Translations under genes and position numbers: made by a program
In this document: positions 48,289 through 58,800 of the stretch, piece by piece
Position numbering within the stretch: the first letter of the stretch is position 1
Layout of the letters: the number at the start of each line of letters is the position of its first letter
NCBI GenBank assembly: GCA_013285405.1
Contig: CP053446.1
Location: 1,711,985 to 1,775,984 of the forward strand
Direction: 5' to 3'
DNA length: 64,000 nucleotides
Origin: Ignavibacteriota bacterium
Lineage (GTDB): Bacteria; Bacteroidota; Ignavibacteria; Ignavibacteriales; Ignavibacteriaceae
Notes under the pieces: model-generated
What the model was told of the DNA's origin: nothing
The model's database searches: none
Seen by the model: the letters and a program-made list of their open reading frames with translations, nothing else

Positions 48289-48624
48289 GTTGACATATTG
48301 TTTCATTTATCACAGTCAAATCTTTCCTCAAACCCCCCTTAAATTAAATCAATTCAACAGCAAGTAACATAAGTGATATTTAATGTAACATCTATTATAT
48401 CAATTGATACAAAATTGATACTCAAAGCAACATAGCTGATATGCACACCCCTATTTCAATTTGTTTATTTGCAATGACATTAAAAAACATTTTTTAAGAG
48501 ATTAAGATGTTTGCTTTTCCGGATTCAGAAAGGTTGCTGTTGCTCTAACTTTCTTTTGAGGTTTCTTGATTTCGGCAATCGAAAAACATGTTAGTCTATT
48601 TACAAATCATTTAAGGAGTGTGTT
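48289..48624. other. 336-bp intergenic region before the beta-helix lipoprotein
   Basis: AT-rich, with the direct-repeat cluster at 48366-48442 listed separately and AAGGAG at 48612-48617 as ribosome site for the next gene. No hairpin followed by a T run is seen after the hybrid regulator. No RNA gene recognised. Confidence 0.45.
48366..48442 (+). promoter_or_regulatory. Candidate operator with spaced direct repeats
   Basis: AACATAAGTGATAT (48366-48379) recurs as AACATAGCTGATAT (48429-48442), 63 bp apart, or six helical turns. Between them AATTGATAC occurs twice, 11 bp apart (48402 and 48413). AraC-type regulators bind direct repeats at helical spacing. The AraC-ended hybrid regulator is the gene immediately upstream, so it is the natural candidate to bind here; this is inference. 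Confidence 0.45.
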
Positions 48625-49818
48625 ATGAAAAATTCTTTGATCATTGTTACATTGATCGTTTTAGCTTTTCTTCCTTTCGGATGTGAGAAAGTTGAAACGC
48701 CGGTTACTGCAGATGAGGACTTAGCTCTTGAAAAAGGAAACAAAGTCCTGATTTGCGATATAGAACAACTTTATGCGGCTGTAAATGATTCGACGAAATG
48801 CGGCAAAATACTTCACCTAAGTGCCGGTACCTATATTCTATCAGTTAATGATTCGGCGGGTACTCCTCGCCCGAATGGTGGTAGGCTGGAACTTAAACAG
48901 AACATGTCACTTTCAGGAATATATAACAATCGTTCCGCAGTCGTCATCGATGCTTCAGGTCTTCCAAATTCTTCTTTCGTGGTTTCCACTGGTCGTACAG
49001 GGCCTATTCGTATTGGGCTTGGGAAAAATTCCATCAAGTGGCTTACTATCGTTGGAAATGACCGTGCTGCTGGTGGGATAGAAACCGATCTTGCCGGAAC
49101 AACAACAACACAGATCAGAATTGCACATGTCGTTTCAGGCGGAAGTTTACGTGGTATTGATGTAAGGAACATTGGGACTACTATGGCTGGACGTCGTATC
49201 GATGCGGAAATCGTTGACAACGAGTGCTTCGGTATCGTTGAAGGCATCCGAATTGTTAACACTAACGGCGCCGATCAAGGTCAGATATTTGCAGATTTGC
49301 GAGGCAACCACGTACACGATTTCTACTTCGGTTTGCTCGTGAACAATAACCGATGTAGTTCTGCGGTGATTGAAGTCAAATCCCGTGGAGACATGTTTGA
49401 GGGAAATGGTCTTGGCGCTTTAATCGCTGGAGGAACAGCCGGATTAGGTACTTCTGTCTCTAATTCCACAATCTTTGAGGCACGTAACTCAGCATTTATT
49501 AATAATATCGGACCTGTTGATCCAGAATTTGGTGATTCCGGCGGATTACTAGTGCTTGGTGCTGATGCATTTGGTCCTGATATGACATTCTACAACACAG
49601 TTAATGTGCAACTCCGGAACACAAGAGTATCCGGTAATCAGAATATTGATTTTCAGGCGTTTGGTAGTCGATCGCTTGCAAACCCGCCAGTTCTCGGAGG
49701 AACAAATAATCATGCGTTAATAAAACTTTATGGTCTCAGCAGATTTTTAGATGTAGTGGTAACACACAGCTTACCTGAAGATCCAAATAACACAAATACA
49801 GTAACAGTTGTTCGCTGA
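48625..49818 (+). CDS. Lipoprotein with right-handed parallel beta-helix
   Basis: A 397-aa lipoprotein: signal core LIIVTLIVLAFLPFGC with the acceptor Cys at residue 20. The rest shows short regular repeats of strands and turns (GGRLELKQNMSLSGIYN, NSIKWLTIVGND, SSAVIEVKSRGDMFEGN, VSNSTIFEARNSAFINN), the pattern of a pectate-lyase-like beta-helix. No catalytic residues were recognised. It follows the glycan-type hybrid regulator and a possible operator, so it may be a regulated surface protein. Base composition in the middle looks less AT-rich than its neighbours. Confidence 0.7.
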   Translation: MKNSLIIVTLIVLAFLPFGCEKVETPVTADEDLALEKGNKVLICDIEQLYAAVNDSTKCGKILHLSAGTYILSVNDSAGTPRPNGGRLELKQNMSLSGIYNNRSAVVIDASGLPNSSFVVSTGRTGPIRIGLGKNSIKWLTIVGNDRAAGGIETDLAGTTTTQIRIAHVVSGGSLRGIDVRNIGTTMAGRRIDAEIVDNECFGIVEGIRIVNTNGADQGQIFADLRGNHVHDFYFGLLVNNNRCSSAVIEVKSRGDMFEGNGLGALIAGGTAGLGTSVSNSTIFEARNSAFINNIGPVDPEFGDSGGLLVLGADAFGPDMTFYNTVNVQLRNTRVSGNQNIDFQAFGSRSLANPPVLGGTNNHALIKLYGLSRFLDVVVTHSLPEDPNNTNTVTVVR

Positions 49819-49929
49819 AGATGAATAGGAATGTTCATTATTAGAAATGAAAAAGATGATTTTACGAATACGGTAATTAGCTAATAATTAATCTTCAATC
49901 AATATACATAAAAATATAAAGGAGGCTTT

Positions 49930-52257
49930 ATGTTCAAATTAAATTTTGTCTTAATAGTAATTTTCATTTTCAACAGTTCATTTTCATTAAATGCCCAATG
50001 GCTACAAACTAATGGACCGTACGGTGGTGGAGTATCTTGTTTTTTGGATTTAGGGAATAATCTCTTTGCAGGAACTCAAGTAGGTATATATCATTCAACA
50101 ACTAATGGTGTCAGTTGGGTACATGTTAATAATGAATTGACCGGCCACTGGGTACGATCTTTGGCTGTCTCTGGTTCTAATATTTTTGCCGGAACTTCAA
50201 GCGGAGTTTTCCACTCGACCGATGGTGGTTCAAGCTGGACGAAGACAAGTTTAAATTACCCGAGTGTAGGATCTATTGATATATCAGGCACAAATATATT
50301 TGCCGGAACTTATAACGATGGACTTTTTCTCAGCATCGACAATGGCACTAGCTGGATTTCTGTTAATAATGGATTGACTAATCTTAATATCGCCTCTCTT
50401 GCTATCGCTGGCAGTAACATCTATGCAGGGACAGGCGGGGGAGGTGTTTTTTTAAGTGCTGATAACGGGATGAATTGGACTGCAGTAAACTCTGGTCTAA
50501 CTGAACTTTATATCACCGGACTAATTATCTCTGGGTCTAACATTTTTGCTGGAACACTTGATGACGGTGTATTTCTTTCAACAAATTACGGCACAACCTG
50601 GGTACAATCTGGTTTAGCATTTACTCAGGTTTATGAACTGCATAATTCAGGTTCAAATATTTATGCCGGTACACTTAATGGTGTATTTCATTCTGCTGAC
50701 AATGGTGTAAATTGGACTCAGTTGGGTTTAACTGGAAGCGGTATCTGGTCTTTACTGGCTTCGAACTCAGATTTATTTGCAAGCAATTCTGAAGGTGTCT
50801 TTCACTCCACAGATAATGGCAGCAATTGGACTGAAGCCAGTACGGGTCTGACTCATTTAAGTGTTCCCTCAATTATTCAACTAAATCAAAATCTTTTTGC
50901 AGGAACCGGCGGTGGTGGTGTTTTCCGCTCTTCTGATAACGGACAAAGCTGGATAAAAGTTAATAATGGACTTACAGAGCGATCAATCGAATTGCTGGCA
51001 AGTTATAATTCATATCTTTTTGCAAATATAACCTACGGCCAACTTTTTCGTTCTTCAGACAATGGTAATACTTGGAATAATGTGAATACCGGTTTTGGCT
51101 GGACAGTGACTGCGTTTGCCTCAATAGGCGAAAAGCTATTCGCAGGCGACTTTGATGGAGGATTTTTTAACTCAACAAATAATGGTATCAACTGGGTCGA
51201 GGGTAGTCCTTTATTTGATGGTTTTAAAGTTTTTGCTGTTTCCGGTACGAATCTATATGCCGGCACACCTGGCGGGGGTGTATTCCTGAGTACAAATGAA
51301 GGGACAAGCTGGACAGGAATTAATAATGGACTGACTCACCATTATATAACTTCGCTTATTTTTTCAGGTACGAATCTTTTTGCAGGTACACTTGGGGGAG
51401 GCATTTTTCTCAGCACCAATAACGGTACAACTTGGAATGAAGTTAATAATGGAATAACCAGTTTCGATATCAATTGTCTCACAGTTTCGGGGACGATTCT
51501 GTTTGCCGGTACTGCAAACGGTGGGATATTTCTCTCTACCAACAATGGCACAAGTTGGAGTCAGATTAATGAAGGATTAGCGAATCCGAATATAAGATCT
51601 CTGACCGTATCAAACACATATCTTTTTGCTGGGACCTTTAATGGTGGCGTATGGCGGCGTCCGTTGAGTGATTTCGTGCCTGTCGAACTAACTTCATTTT
51701 CTGCAGTTGTGAACGATGATAATGTTGAACTCTGTTGGATAACATCAACAGAAACTAACAACCAGGGTTTTGAAATACAGCGAAGTAAAGATGGTAAATT
51801 TGAAACAATAGGATTTGTTGACGGACACGGAACAACGACAGAAACACAAGTCTATTCTTTCATAGATAAAAATTTAATTACTGGTAAATACAATTATAGA
51901 CTAAAACAAATTGACTTTGACGGAACATTTGAATACTCGAATGTAATAGAAGTTGAAGTAACATCTCCATCGACATTCTCGCTTGAGCAAAATTATCCTA
52001 ACCCATTCAATCCAAACACAAAAATCAGATACACAATTCCGAATGTCATTGCGAGTGAAACGAAGCAAACTCAGTTTGTCAGTTTGAAAATTTATGATGT
52101 ACTGGGAAATGAAGTAGCAACATTGTTAAATGAGCATACACCTTCTGGTAGTTATGAAGTTGAGTTCGGCGCCTCAAATCTTCCTAGCGGAACATATTTT
52201 TATCAGTTGCGAGCAGGTTCATTCATTGAAACGAAGAAGATGATTGTTTTAAAGTAG
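49930..52257 (+). CDS. Exported propeller protein with type IX sorting domain, paralogue 1
   Basis: A 775-aa protein: signal peptide (FVLIVIFIFNSSFSLNAQ), then about a dozen repeats of some 43 residues (SDNGTSWTxVNNGLT, then SLxxSGxNIFAGTxGGGVFLST) that build Asp-box type propellers, then a 90-aa VELTSFSA domain and a type A secretion domain. Within the latter, the segment NVIASETKQTQF is encoded by an embedded dispersed repeat (52045-52072). The last 609 bp are almost the same as those of the next gene. A strong AGGAGG precedes the ATG. Ligand unknown; first of three tandem paralogues. Confidence 0.82.
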   Translation: MFKLNFVLIVIFIFNSSFSLNAQWLQTNGPYGGGVSCFLDLGNNLFAGTQVGIYHSTTNGVSWVHVNNELTGHWVRSLAVSGSNIFAGTSSGVFHSTDGGSSWTKTSLNYPSVGSIDISGTNIFAGTYNDGLFLSIDNGTSWISVNNGLTNLNIASLAIAGSNIYAGTGGGGVFLSADNGMNWTAVNSGLTELYITGLIISGSNIFAGTLDDGVFLSTNYGTTWVQSGLAFTQVYELHNSGSNIYAGTLNGVFHSADNGVNWTQLGLTGSGIWSLLASNSDLFASNSEGVFHSTDNGSNWTEASTGLTHLSVPSIIQLNQNLFAGTGGGGVFRSSDNGQSWIKVNNGLTERSIELLASYNSYLFANITYGQLFRSSDNGNTWNNVNTGFGWTVTAFASIGEKLFAGDFDGGFFNSTNNGINWVEGSPLFDGFKVFAVSGTNLYAGTPGGGVFLSTNEGTSWTGINNGLTHHYITSLIFSGTNLFAGTLGGGIFLSTNNGTTWNEVNNGITSFDINCLTVSGTILFAGTANGGIFLSTNNGTSWSQINEGLANPNIRSLTVSNTYLFAGTFNGGVWRRPLSDFVPVELTSFSAVVNDDNVELCWITSTETNNQGFEIQRSKDGKFETIGFVDGHGTTTETQVYSFIDKNLITGKYNYRLKQIDFDGTFEYSNVIEVEVTSPSTFSLEQNYPNPFNPNTKIRYTIPNVIASETKQTQFVSLKIYDVLGNEVATLLNEHTPSGSYEVEFGASNLPSGTYFYQLRAGSFIETKKMIVLK
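51649..52257 (+). repeat. 609-bp near-identical gene end, copy 1
   Basis: This stretch aligns without gaps to 53222-53830. Bases 51742-51971 (230 bp) match completely, whereas the upstream propeller parts of the two genes differ widely. Confidence 0.85.
52045..52072 (+). repeat. Dispersed repeat in the secretion domain of paralogue 1
   Basis: GTCATTGCGAG, five bases, CGAAGCAAACTC. This is the arm type found between queE and queD (26541-26583, complement). It adds about 9-12 residues to a domain that lacks them in the other exported proteins here. Confidence 0.7.
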
Positions 52258-52300
52258 TCTCATTAAACAAACAAATTTTAATAAATAAATAGGAGGCAAT

Positions 52301-53830
52301 ATGTCGAAATTCATTTCTATAGTTTTCTATACTATAATTTTGATCTGTCCATTACCCTTGAATGCACAGTGGATACGAGTACAAGGAAGCATTCCCTTTG
52401 ATGTTACCGTCAGAGCTTTTATAAGCTATACCAACGGATCAGGAGAAAGAGTTCTTTTTGCAGGAACTGAAGGCGCAGGTGTTTTTCGTTCTACTAATGA
52501 TGGTCTTAACTGGACCGGAGTTAACTCCGGATTAACAGATTATGAGGTTTATTCTCTTGTTATTTCCGACACAACTATATTTGCTGGAACTTTAGGTGGT
52601 GGTGTGCTTCGGTCATCAGTTAATAACATAAATTGGAGCGAAGCAAATACAGGGATGACGGGATCTGAAATCTATTCCTTAACTATATCAGGTAGTGATA
52701 TTTATGCTGGCGCTTTTTTTGGTGGCGTATTTCGTTCAACTAACAATGGTAATACATGGAGGTCAGCCGGATTATATTATATTTTATCTCTTCTTTCATC
52801 TGGTGAATATCTTTTTGCTGGAGATGCCGCAGGTCAAGTATGGCGTTCTACAGATAATGGCTCAAGTTGGTTACCTTCAATTTCAGGATTACTCTATACT
52901 ACTTACAATGCTCTGGCAATGACCTCAGAGGGAAATCTATTTGCCGGTACTTATTGGGATAGCACGGGTGTATTTCTTTCCACAGATAATGGAGTAAATT
53001 GGAATCAATTCAATGAAGGACTTACTAACTTGAATGTCTGGACATTTGCTGTATTCGGTACAAATATCTTTGCCGGTACTTTTGGATTCGATGGTGGGGT
53101 TTTCCATTTAACTAACATTTCATCTAACTGGATAACTGTTAATGAAGGTTTTAGTTACGGCCCTTTTGTTGTTTCTCTTTACATTTCAGGTAATTATCTC
53201 TTTGCCGGGACTCTTTCGGGTGTATGGCGGCGTCCGTTGAGTGATTTCGTGCCTGTCGAACTAACTTCATTTTCTGCAACTGTGAATGATGATAATGTTG
53301 AATTAAGCTGGATCACATCAACAGAAACTAACAACCAGGGTTTTGAAATACAGCGAAGTAAAGATGGTAAATTTGAAACAATAGGATTTGTTGACGGACA
53401 CGGAACAACGACAGAAACACAAGTCTATTCTTTCATAGATAAAAATTTAATTACTGGTAAATACAATTATAGACTAAAACAAATTGACTTTGACGGAACA
53501 TTTGAATACTCGAATGTAATAGAAGTTGAAGTAACATCTCCATCAACTTTTTCACTCAAACAAAATTACCCTAATCCATTTAATCCAAGCACAAAAATCA
53601 GATACACAATTCCGAATGTCATTGCGAGTGAAACGAAGCAAACTCAGTTTGTCAGTTTGAAAATTTATGATGTACTGGGAAATGAAGTAGCAACATTGTT
53701 AAATGAGCATACACCTTCTGGCAGTTATGAAGTTGAGTTTGACGCTTCAAATCTACCAAGCGGAACATATTTTTATCAGTTGCGAGCAGGTTCATTCATT
53801 GAAACGAAGAAGATGATTGTTTTGAAGTGA
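52301..53830 (+). CDS. Exported propeller protein with type IX sorting domain, paralogue 2
   Basis: A 509-aa shorter relative of the preceding protein: signal peptide (IVFYTIILICPLPLNAQ), six or seven propeller repeats (GVFRSTNDGLNWTGVNSGLT, DIYAGAFFGGVFRSTNNGNT), the VELTSFSA domain and a type A secretion domain with the same repeat-encoded NVIASETKQTQF insertion. AGGAGG lies before the ATG, 30 bp or so after the previous stop, so the three paralogues are likely one transcript. The 3' 609 bp look shared by recent exchange or duplication. Confidence 0.82.
   Translation: MSKFISIVFYTIILICPLPLNAQWIRVQGSIPFDVTVRAFISYTNGSGERVLFAGTEGAGVFRSTNDGLNWTGVNSGLTDYEVYSLVISDTTIFAGTLGGGVLRSSVNNINWSEANTGMTGSEIYSLTISGSDIYAGAFFGGVFRSTNNGNTWRSAGLYYILSLLSSGEYLFAGDAAGQVWRSTDNGSSWLPSISGLLYTTYNALAMTSEGNLFAGTYWDSTGVFLSTDNGVNWNQFNEGLTNLNVWTFAVFGTNIFAGTFGFDGGVFHLTNISSNWITVNEGFSYGPFVVSLYISGNYLFAGTLSGVWRRPLSDFVPVELTSFSATVNDDNVELSWITSTETNNQGFEIQRSKDGKFETIGFVDGHGTTTETQVYSFIDKNLITGKYNYRLKQIDFDGTFEYSNVIEVEVTSPSTFSLKQNYPNPFNPSTKIRYTIPNVIASETKQTQFVSLKIYDVLGNEVATLLNEHTPSGSYEVEFDASNLPSGTYFYQLRAGSFIETKKMIVLK
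53222..53830 (+). repeat. 609-bp near-identical gene end, copy 2
   Basis: Partner of 51649-52257; see that entry for the extent of identity. Confidence 0.85.
53618..53645 (+). repeat. Dispersed repeat in the secretion domain of paralogue 2
   Basis: The same 28 bases as 52045-52072, at the same place in the domain. Confidence 0.7.
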
Positions 53831-53870
53831 TTTCTAGTTAAGTGAAATAAAAATTAAAAGGAATATTATT

Positions 53871-55172
53871 ATGAAAAAATCTATGTGTATTTCATTGATT
53901 GCGATTGTCTTGTTTGTTCTAGCAACCCCATTGTATTCCCAATGGGTTAAAACCAACGAACCTTCTGGTGCGGTATTTTCTCTTACAGTTTCCGGCACAA
54001 GCTTATTAGCAGGAACAGTTAACGGTGTTTTTCGTTCTACTGACTACGGGGATACCTGGAATTTGACCTTGCCACCAACAATACTTCCTTTTGTAGATGA
54101 TTTTGCCCTGGACTCCATTGTTCGTGGCAACAGAAATCTTTATGCAGGTGGTCAGGGTGGAGTTTATATATCTAAAGATGATGGTATAAACTGGCAAGCG
54201 ATTAACTCGGGTTTGGAGAATAGCGAGGTTCGATCACTTGCTGTAATCCCTAATGAGACCGAAGGTAGTATTCTGCTTGCTGGTACAACTGAAGGTATTT
54301 TTCGATCATCTGACAACGGCGAAAGCTGGGCACCATCAGGTCTTACTAACTTAAAAGTTTATGCTATTACAGTTTTTAAAGATGAAGCGGATAGCACAAT
54401 TATCCTCACAGGTATTGACAGGGAATATACTAATCTAAGTAATTGCATTTTTCATTCCTCTGACAATGGTCAAAGCTGGATTGAATCATCTTCACCCACA
54501 TTATGGGCAGGTTCTTTTGCAATTATCCCCAATGAAACGAATGGTATGAATATCTTTTCCGGTACATATTCCTCTGTCTATTTATCAACCAACAATGGAT
54601 CAGATTGGACTCACATAAGTGCAGGTTTGAATAGGAGTGTTTACTCATTAGCAACATATCTTAACGGGGCAAGCGGAAATAATATCTTTGCAGGTACCAT
54701 TTTCGGCGGTGTTTTTCTATCGACAAACAACGGAGCGAATTGGACAGCAGTCAATTCCGGTCTCTCATATGAAAATGATTATATCTATTCTCTTGCGGTT
54801 TTGGATCAATATATCTTTGCAGGCACACTTAACCCTGACGGAGGTGTGTGGAGACGACCACTATCAGAAATGGTGACATCAGTAGAAAGTGATCCTGAAA
54901 ATTTTCCAGCTCAATTTATACTTGAACAAAATTATCCTAACCCATTTAATCCAAGTACCGTAATCAGTTATCGGTTACCAGTAAGCAGTGATGTGACGTT
55001 AAAAGTTTATGACATACTCGGAAAAGAAGTTGTCACATTAGTAGATGAATATAAACCAGCAGGTAAGTATGAAGTTGAATTCAATGCTTCAAGTCTTCCA
55101 AGCGGAACATATTTTTATCAGTTGCGAGCAGGTTCATTCATTGAAACGAAAAAAATGTCACTTCTTAAATAA
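53871..55172 (+). CDS. Exported propeller protein with type IX sorting domain, paralogue 3
   Basis: A 433-aa relative with a signal peptide (ISLIAIVLFVLATPLYSQ), propeller repeats (GVFRSTDYGDTWNL, GIFRSSDNGESWAP, GVFLSTNNGANWTAVNSGL) and a type A secretion domain (EQNYPNPFNPSTV, VYDILGKEVVTL). It lacks the VELTSFSA domain and lacks the repeat-encoded insertion. Only about the last 70 bp resemble the other two closely. AAAAGGAA precedes the ATG. It is the last gene before a strong terminator. Confidence 0.82.
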   Translation: MKKSMCISLIAIVLFVLATPLYSQWVKTNEPSGAVFSLTVSGTSLLAGTVNGVFRSTDYGDTWNLTLPPTILPFVDDFALDSIVRGNRNLYAGGQGGVYISKDDGINWQAINSGLENSEVRSLAVIPNETEGSILLAGTTEGIFRSSDNGESWAPSGLTNLKVYAITVFKDEADSTIILTGIDREYTNLSNCIFHSSDNGQSWIESSSPTLWAGSFAIIPNETNGMNIFSGTYSSVYLSTNNGSDWTHISAGLNRSVYSLATYLNGASGNNIFAGTIFGGVFLSTNNGANWTAVNSGLSYENDYIYSLAVLDQYIFAGTLNPDGGVWRRPLSEMVTSVESDPENFPAQFILEQNYPNPFNPSTVISYRLPVSSDVTLKVYDILGKEVVTLVDEYKPAGKYEVEFNASSLPSGTYFYQLRAGSFIETKKMSLLK

Positions 55173-55194
55173 CATAATAAAAGAATTTTATCCC

Positions 55195-55229
55195 GCCTCC
55201 TCCGATGAAAATCGGCGGAGGCTTTTTTT
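55195..55229 (+). terminator. Rho-independent terminator
   Basis: 12-bp stem GCCTCCTCCGAT/ATCGGCGGAGGC (one mismatch), GAAA loop, seven T. It closes the transcript of the three tandem exported proteins. Confidence 0.9.
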
Positions 55230-55413
55230 ATTAACAAATTTCAATTGTCAGTTACCAAACAATTTATATCGTTTACCTGTACTTCCTGTTCCAAAATGAA
55301 TTACAATCTAAAATTGAAACCGGGTCAATTTCCACAAATGCTGATAAGCTAACATTTAGTTGGCATTTCAATTGCCACATGCAATCAAATAATTTAAATT
55401 GAGGATAAATGTT

Positions 55414-55806
55414 GTGAGCGATTTTGTTGTAAATATTATTGACGAAATAGTTGTCGTCAAAGTGGATATCCTTATTGCAACTCACAGAGATGCCAAACCT
55501 TTGTGGGATGAGTTTGAATCCAAGCTTCTTTTTAATCGTAAGAAAGTAGTTATTGATCTTTCTTTTTGTAATAATGTTGACTCAACATTTCTTGGAATTC
55601 TTGTAAAGATTCTCAGAAAATTGGGTGATAAAGATGGAAAGCTGGCTCTTGTGTTCCCAAAGCTCGTCAGACAGGAATTGTTTTTAGTAACCGGAATTAA
55701 CAAAATAATTCCCTGCTATGATACTCTGGCTGAGGCAATGCGAAGTTTGGGCTCAAAGCGTCCGTTGCATAACTTTAATCTTAATTCGACCGTCTCCCCG
55801 AATTGA
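55414..55806 (+). CDS. STAS-domain protein
   Basis: A 130-aa single STAS domain. The loop at the usual phosphorylation site is NNVDSTFLGI (Asp56, Ser57, Thr58), a variant of the DSSG motif. GTG 55414 is chosen because GAGG lies at 55401-55404, within the longer frame that begins with TTG 55399. As with the STAS protein near 5 kb, no kinase or phosphatase partner is nearby. It stands alone between two terminators. Confidence 0.8.
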   Translation: MSDFVVNIIDEIVVVKVDILIATHRDAKPLWDEFESKLLFNRKKVVIDLSFCNNVDSTFLGILVKILRKLGDKDGKLALVFPKLVRQELFLVTGINKIIPCYDTLAEAMRSLGSKRPLHNFNLNSTVSPN

Positions 55807-55853
55807 TTCGATTTTAAGCCGGGCAATAGTCCTTTAATTTTATAAAATAGAAT

Positions 55854-55884
55854 AGCACAGACGATCAATCTGTGCTGCTTTTTT
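55854..55884 (+). terminator. Rho-independent terminator
   Basis: 8-bp stem AGCACAGA/TCTGTGCT with a 7-base loop, then GC and six T. It ends the STAS gene, just before the convergent stop of the 1083-aa protein. Confidence 0.82.
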
Positions 55885-55892
55885 AATATTAT

Positions 55893-58800
55893 CTATTCTT
55901 TATTCCATCCTGGAACTCTTCCAGGTGTCCACGGCGCACTGTATTTCTCCATTTCTGATTCAAGATTTGGTACGTTGACTTCAAGTAATGTTTGTATTTG
56001 TTTTAGCAGAGGTTCAAATTCTTCCGATGCAACCTTTAAGTTGTTAATTTGAGTTTGTGTCAGAGCAGAATTTGATTGCCAAAAACCAGAGGCAATTTCA
56101 TTCAACCTGTCGTAAACAGTAGGAATAGTTGGTTCATTTCGTTCAGCAATTGTTTTATCCTGAAAAAGATGTTGAAGAATATTTTGAGTTTCTTGCTTGA
56201 TCAATAAAGCATTCTCCATTAATGAATTTGGTGCTTGAGGTGTTTGTTTTATGGCATAGATGAGAACATCAGTTTTTGCCGACAAATCACGTACAGAATT
56301 AAGTGCACCTTCAACAGCGCGATTGAATTCCCAGAATTTTTTTTGAAATGCGGCAAGTGCAGCTCTATCTTCTACAGGCAAAGTTGAATTGTTGAGAACT
56401 TTTGCTTCGAATCCTTGTGGTCCTGCAATTTTAGACAACACACCATCAACACTCATAAACATTTCTACGAAATATTTTCCGGGAAGAACCGGCGTTCCAC
56501 TTTCGTTTTTATCTGTTACGGTTTTGATTGGATAAGTGCTTGCGTATCTTAAATCCCAGGTAATTCTGTTAATACCTTGTTTAATTTCATCCTTCAATTT
56601 TCTAACTACATTTCCCTGAGTATCTGAAACAACAAAAAGTAAATAAGATTTTTCTTCTGTGTCTTCAGCACGAAGCTCATCCCAGGTAGGATAACTAACA
56701 GGTTTGTTCTCTTTTATTAATTCCTTTTCTTTTTTCTGTCTTGTATCTTTCAAACTCTTTGGAGTTTCTTTAATATAGTATGTGAAAATCGCACCAAAAT
56801 CCGGGTTATCAGCTTTGAAATACGATGAGCCAATTGACTCGAATGTGCCATTTCTTTTGATGAACATCAGGGCATCTTTTACTGGAAACAGAATGTAGTT
56901 CTCGTTTTCCAGAGTTGGTTGCTCAATATTTCTTAAAGATGAGTAATTATCAAGTATATAAAATCCTCTTCCAAAAGTTGCAAGTGCAAGATCATTTTCT
57001 CTTTCCTGTATATCAAGATCTCTCACAGCAATTGTTGGCAATCCGCCTTTAAGCTGAATCCATTTCTTTCCACCATCGATTGTGCAGAAAACCCCGTACT
57101 CGGTACCTATAAAAAGTAAATCTGATTTTATATGATCCTGTGTGATTGCATAAACTACGAACGGTTCTTTCAAATCTCCTGATATTGATTCCCAACTGTT
57201 TCCTCTGTTTCTGCTTACAAGAATATAAGGTTTGAAGTCTGCTCTTTTATGATTATCGAATGTTGCATATACAGTATTCGCATCAAAACGGGAAGCATAC
57301 AAACAGCTCACGTAAGTCATTTCAGGAATTCCTGAGAATGATTCAATCTTTCTCCAGTTTGTTCCTCCATCTTCTGTTACCTGGATAAGTCCATCGTCAG
57401 TTCCAGCATAAATTAATCCTTCAACTAACGGTGATTCTGTTAATGAAACAATATTTCCATAAAACGAAGTGGAAGCATTTTTTGCAACTGCATCAACGCT
57501 CCATACTTTGTCCATAATCGGAAGTTTATTTCTATCAACCTGTCTTGTAAGATCAGGACTTATTACTGTCCACGAATTTCCTTTATCATCACTTCTGAAA
57601 ACTTTATTCGCAGCAGCATAAAGTCTGTTTGCGTGCTTACTCAAAATAAGTGGAGTATCCCAGTTCCATCGATAAGGTGGTTCATCTTTTCCTTCCTGTG
57701 GTTTAATGCTTACAATTTCGCCTGATTGAAGATCGTGTCGTGTTAATCCGCCATACTGCCATTCACAATAAATTATATAAGGATTTTCAGGATCTGCCAA
57801 TGCTTCATAGCCGTCACCACCGACAAGCGGAATATAATCAGCATTTACGATTCCTTCCCCATTTATTGTTTGAGATGGAACTATCATACTATTATTATCC
57901 TGAGTTCCTCCCATTACTCTGTAAAATGGTTCGAAGTCATCTACGCTGACGCGATAAAATTGTGCGATGGGCAAGTTTTCTTTGAAATGAAATTCCTTCC
58001 CATCATCAAAAGTTTCATAAATACCACCATCCCCACCGATTAAAAAATGTTTTGTATTGTTTGGATTAATCCAGATAGCATGGTCATCAACATGTCTTGC
58101 TTTTGTTGAAATCGGCGTAAATGTTTTCCCTCCATCTAATGTTATCTGTGAAAAAGTATCAGGGATATAAATTTTATTTACATCAACAGGATCGCAGAAT
58201 AATTCACTGTAATACTGAGGACTTGAACTTTTAAAATTGCTCATTTTTTCCCAACTGATTCCGCGATTAATAGTTCTGAAGAATCCACTTTTATCTTCGG
58301 CAGCTTCTACTATTGCATAAACATAATCCGGATTTACGGGGGAAATTGCCAACCCAATTCTTCCAATATCAACAGAAGGTAATCCATTGGTTAACTTAGT
58401 CCAGGTTTTTCCGCCATCTGTTGATTTATGAATTCCACCTTCCGGTCCACCATTGATCAGAGTCCAAACGTGTCTTCTTCTCTGGTACGATGCTGCGTAC
58501 AATACATCTGGATTTCTTGGATCCATTACAACATCTGTCACTCCGGTATTTTCGCTGATGTAAAGAACCGAATCCCACGTTGCACCATAGTCAATTGATT
58601 TATAGAGTCCTCTTTCACCACCAGGTCCCCACAAAGGTCCTTGTGCTGCAGCGTAAATAACTTTTGAATCTCTCGGATCAATTAATATTTTCGCGATGTG
58701 TTCAGAAGTTTTAAGTCCGATATTTTTAAAACTTTTTCCACCATCTTCACTTCTGTAAATACCGTCTCCCCACGAAACGCTCCGCTGACTATTGTTTTCT

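Noticed and set aside
49930..55172. Regular repeats that could suggest a CRISPR array or tandem DNA repeats
   Set aside because: The repeats are in coding sequence, vary in DNA and correspond to propeller blades; there are no constant repeats with unique spacers, and no cas genes in the window.
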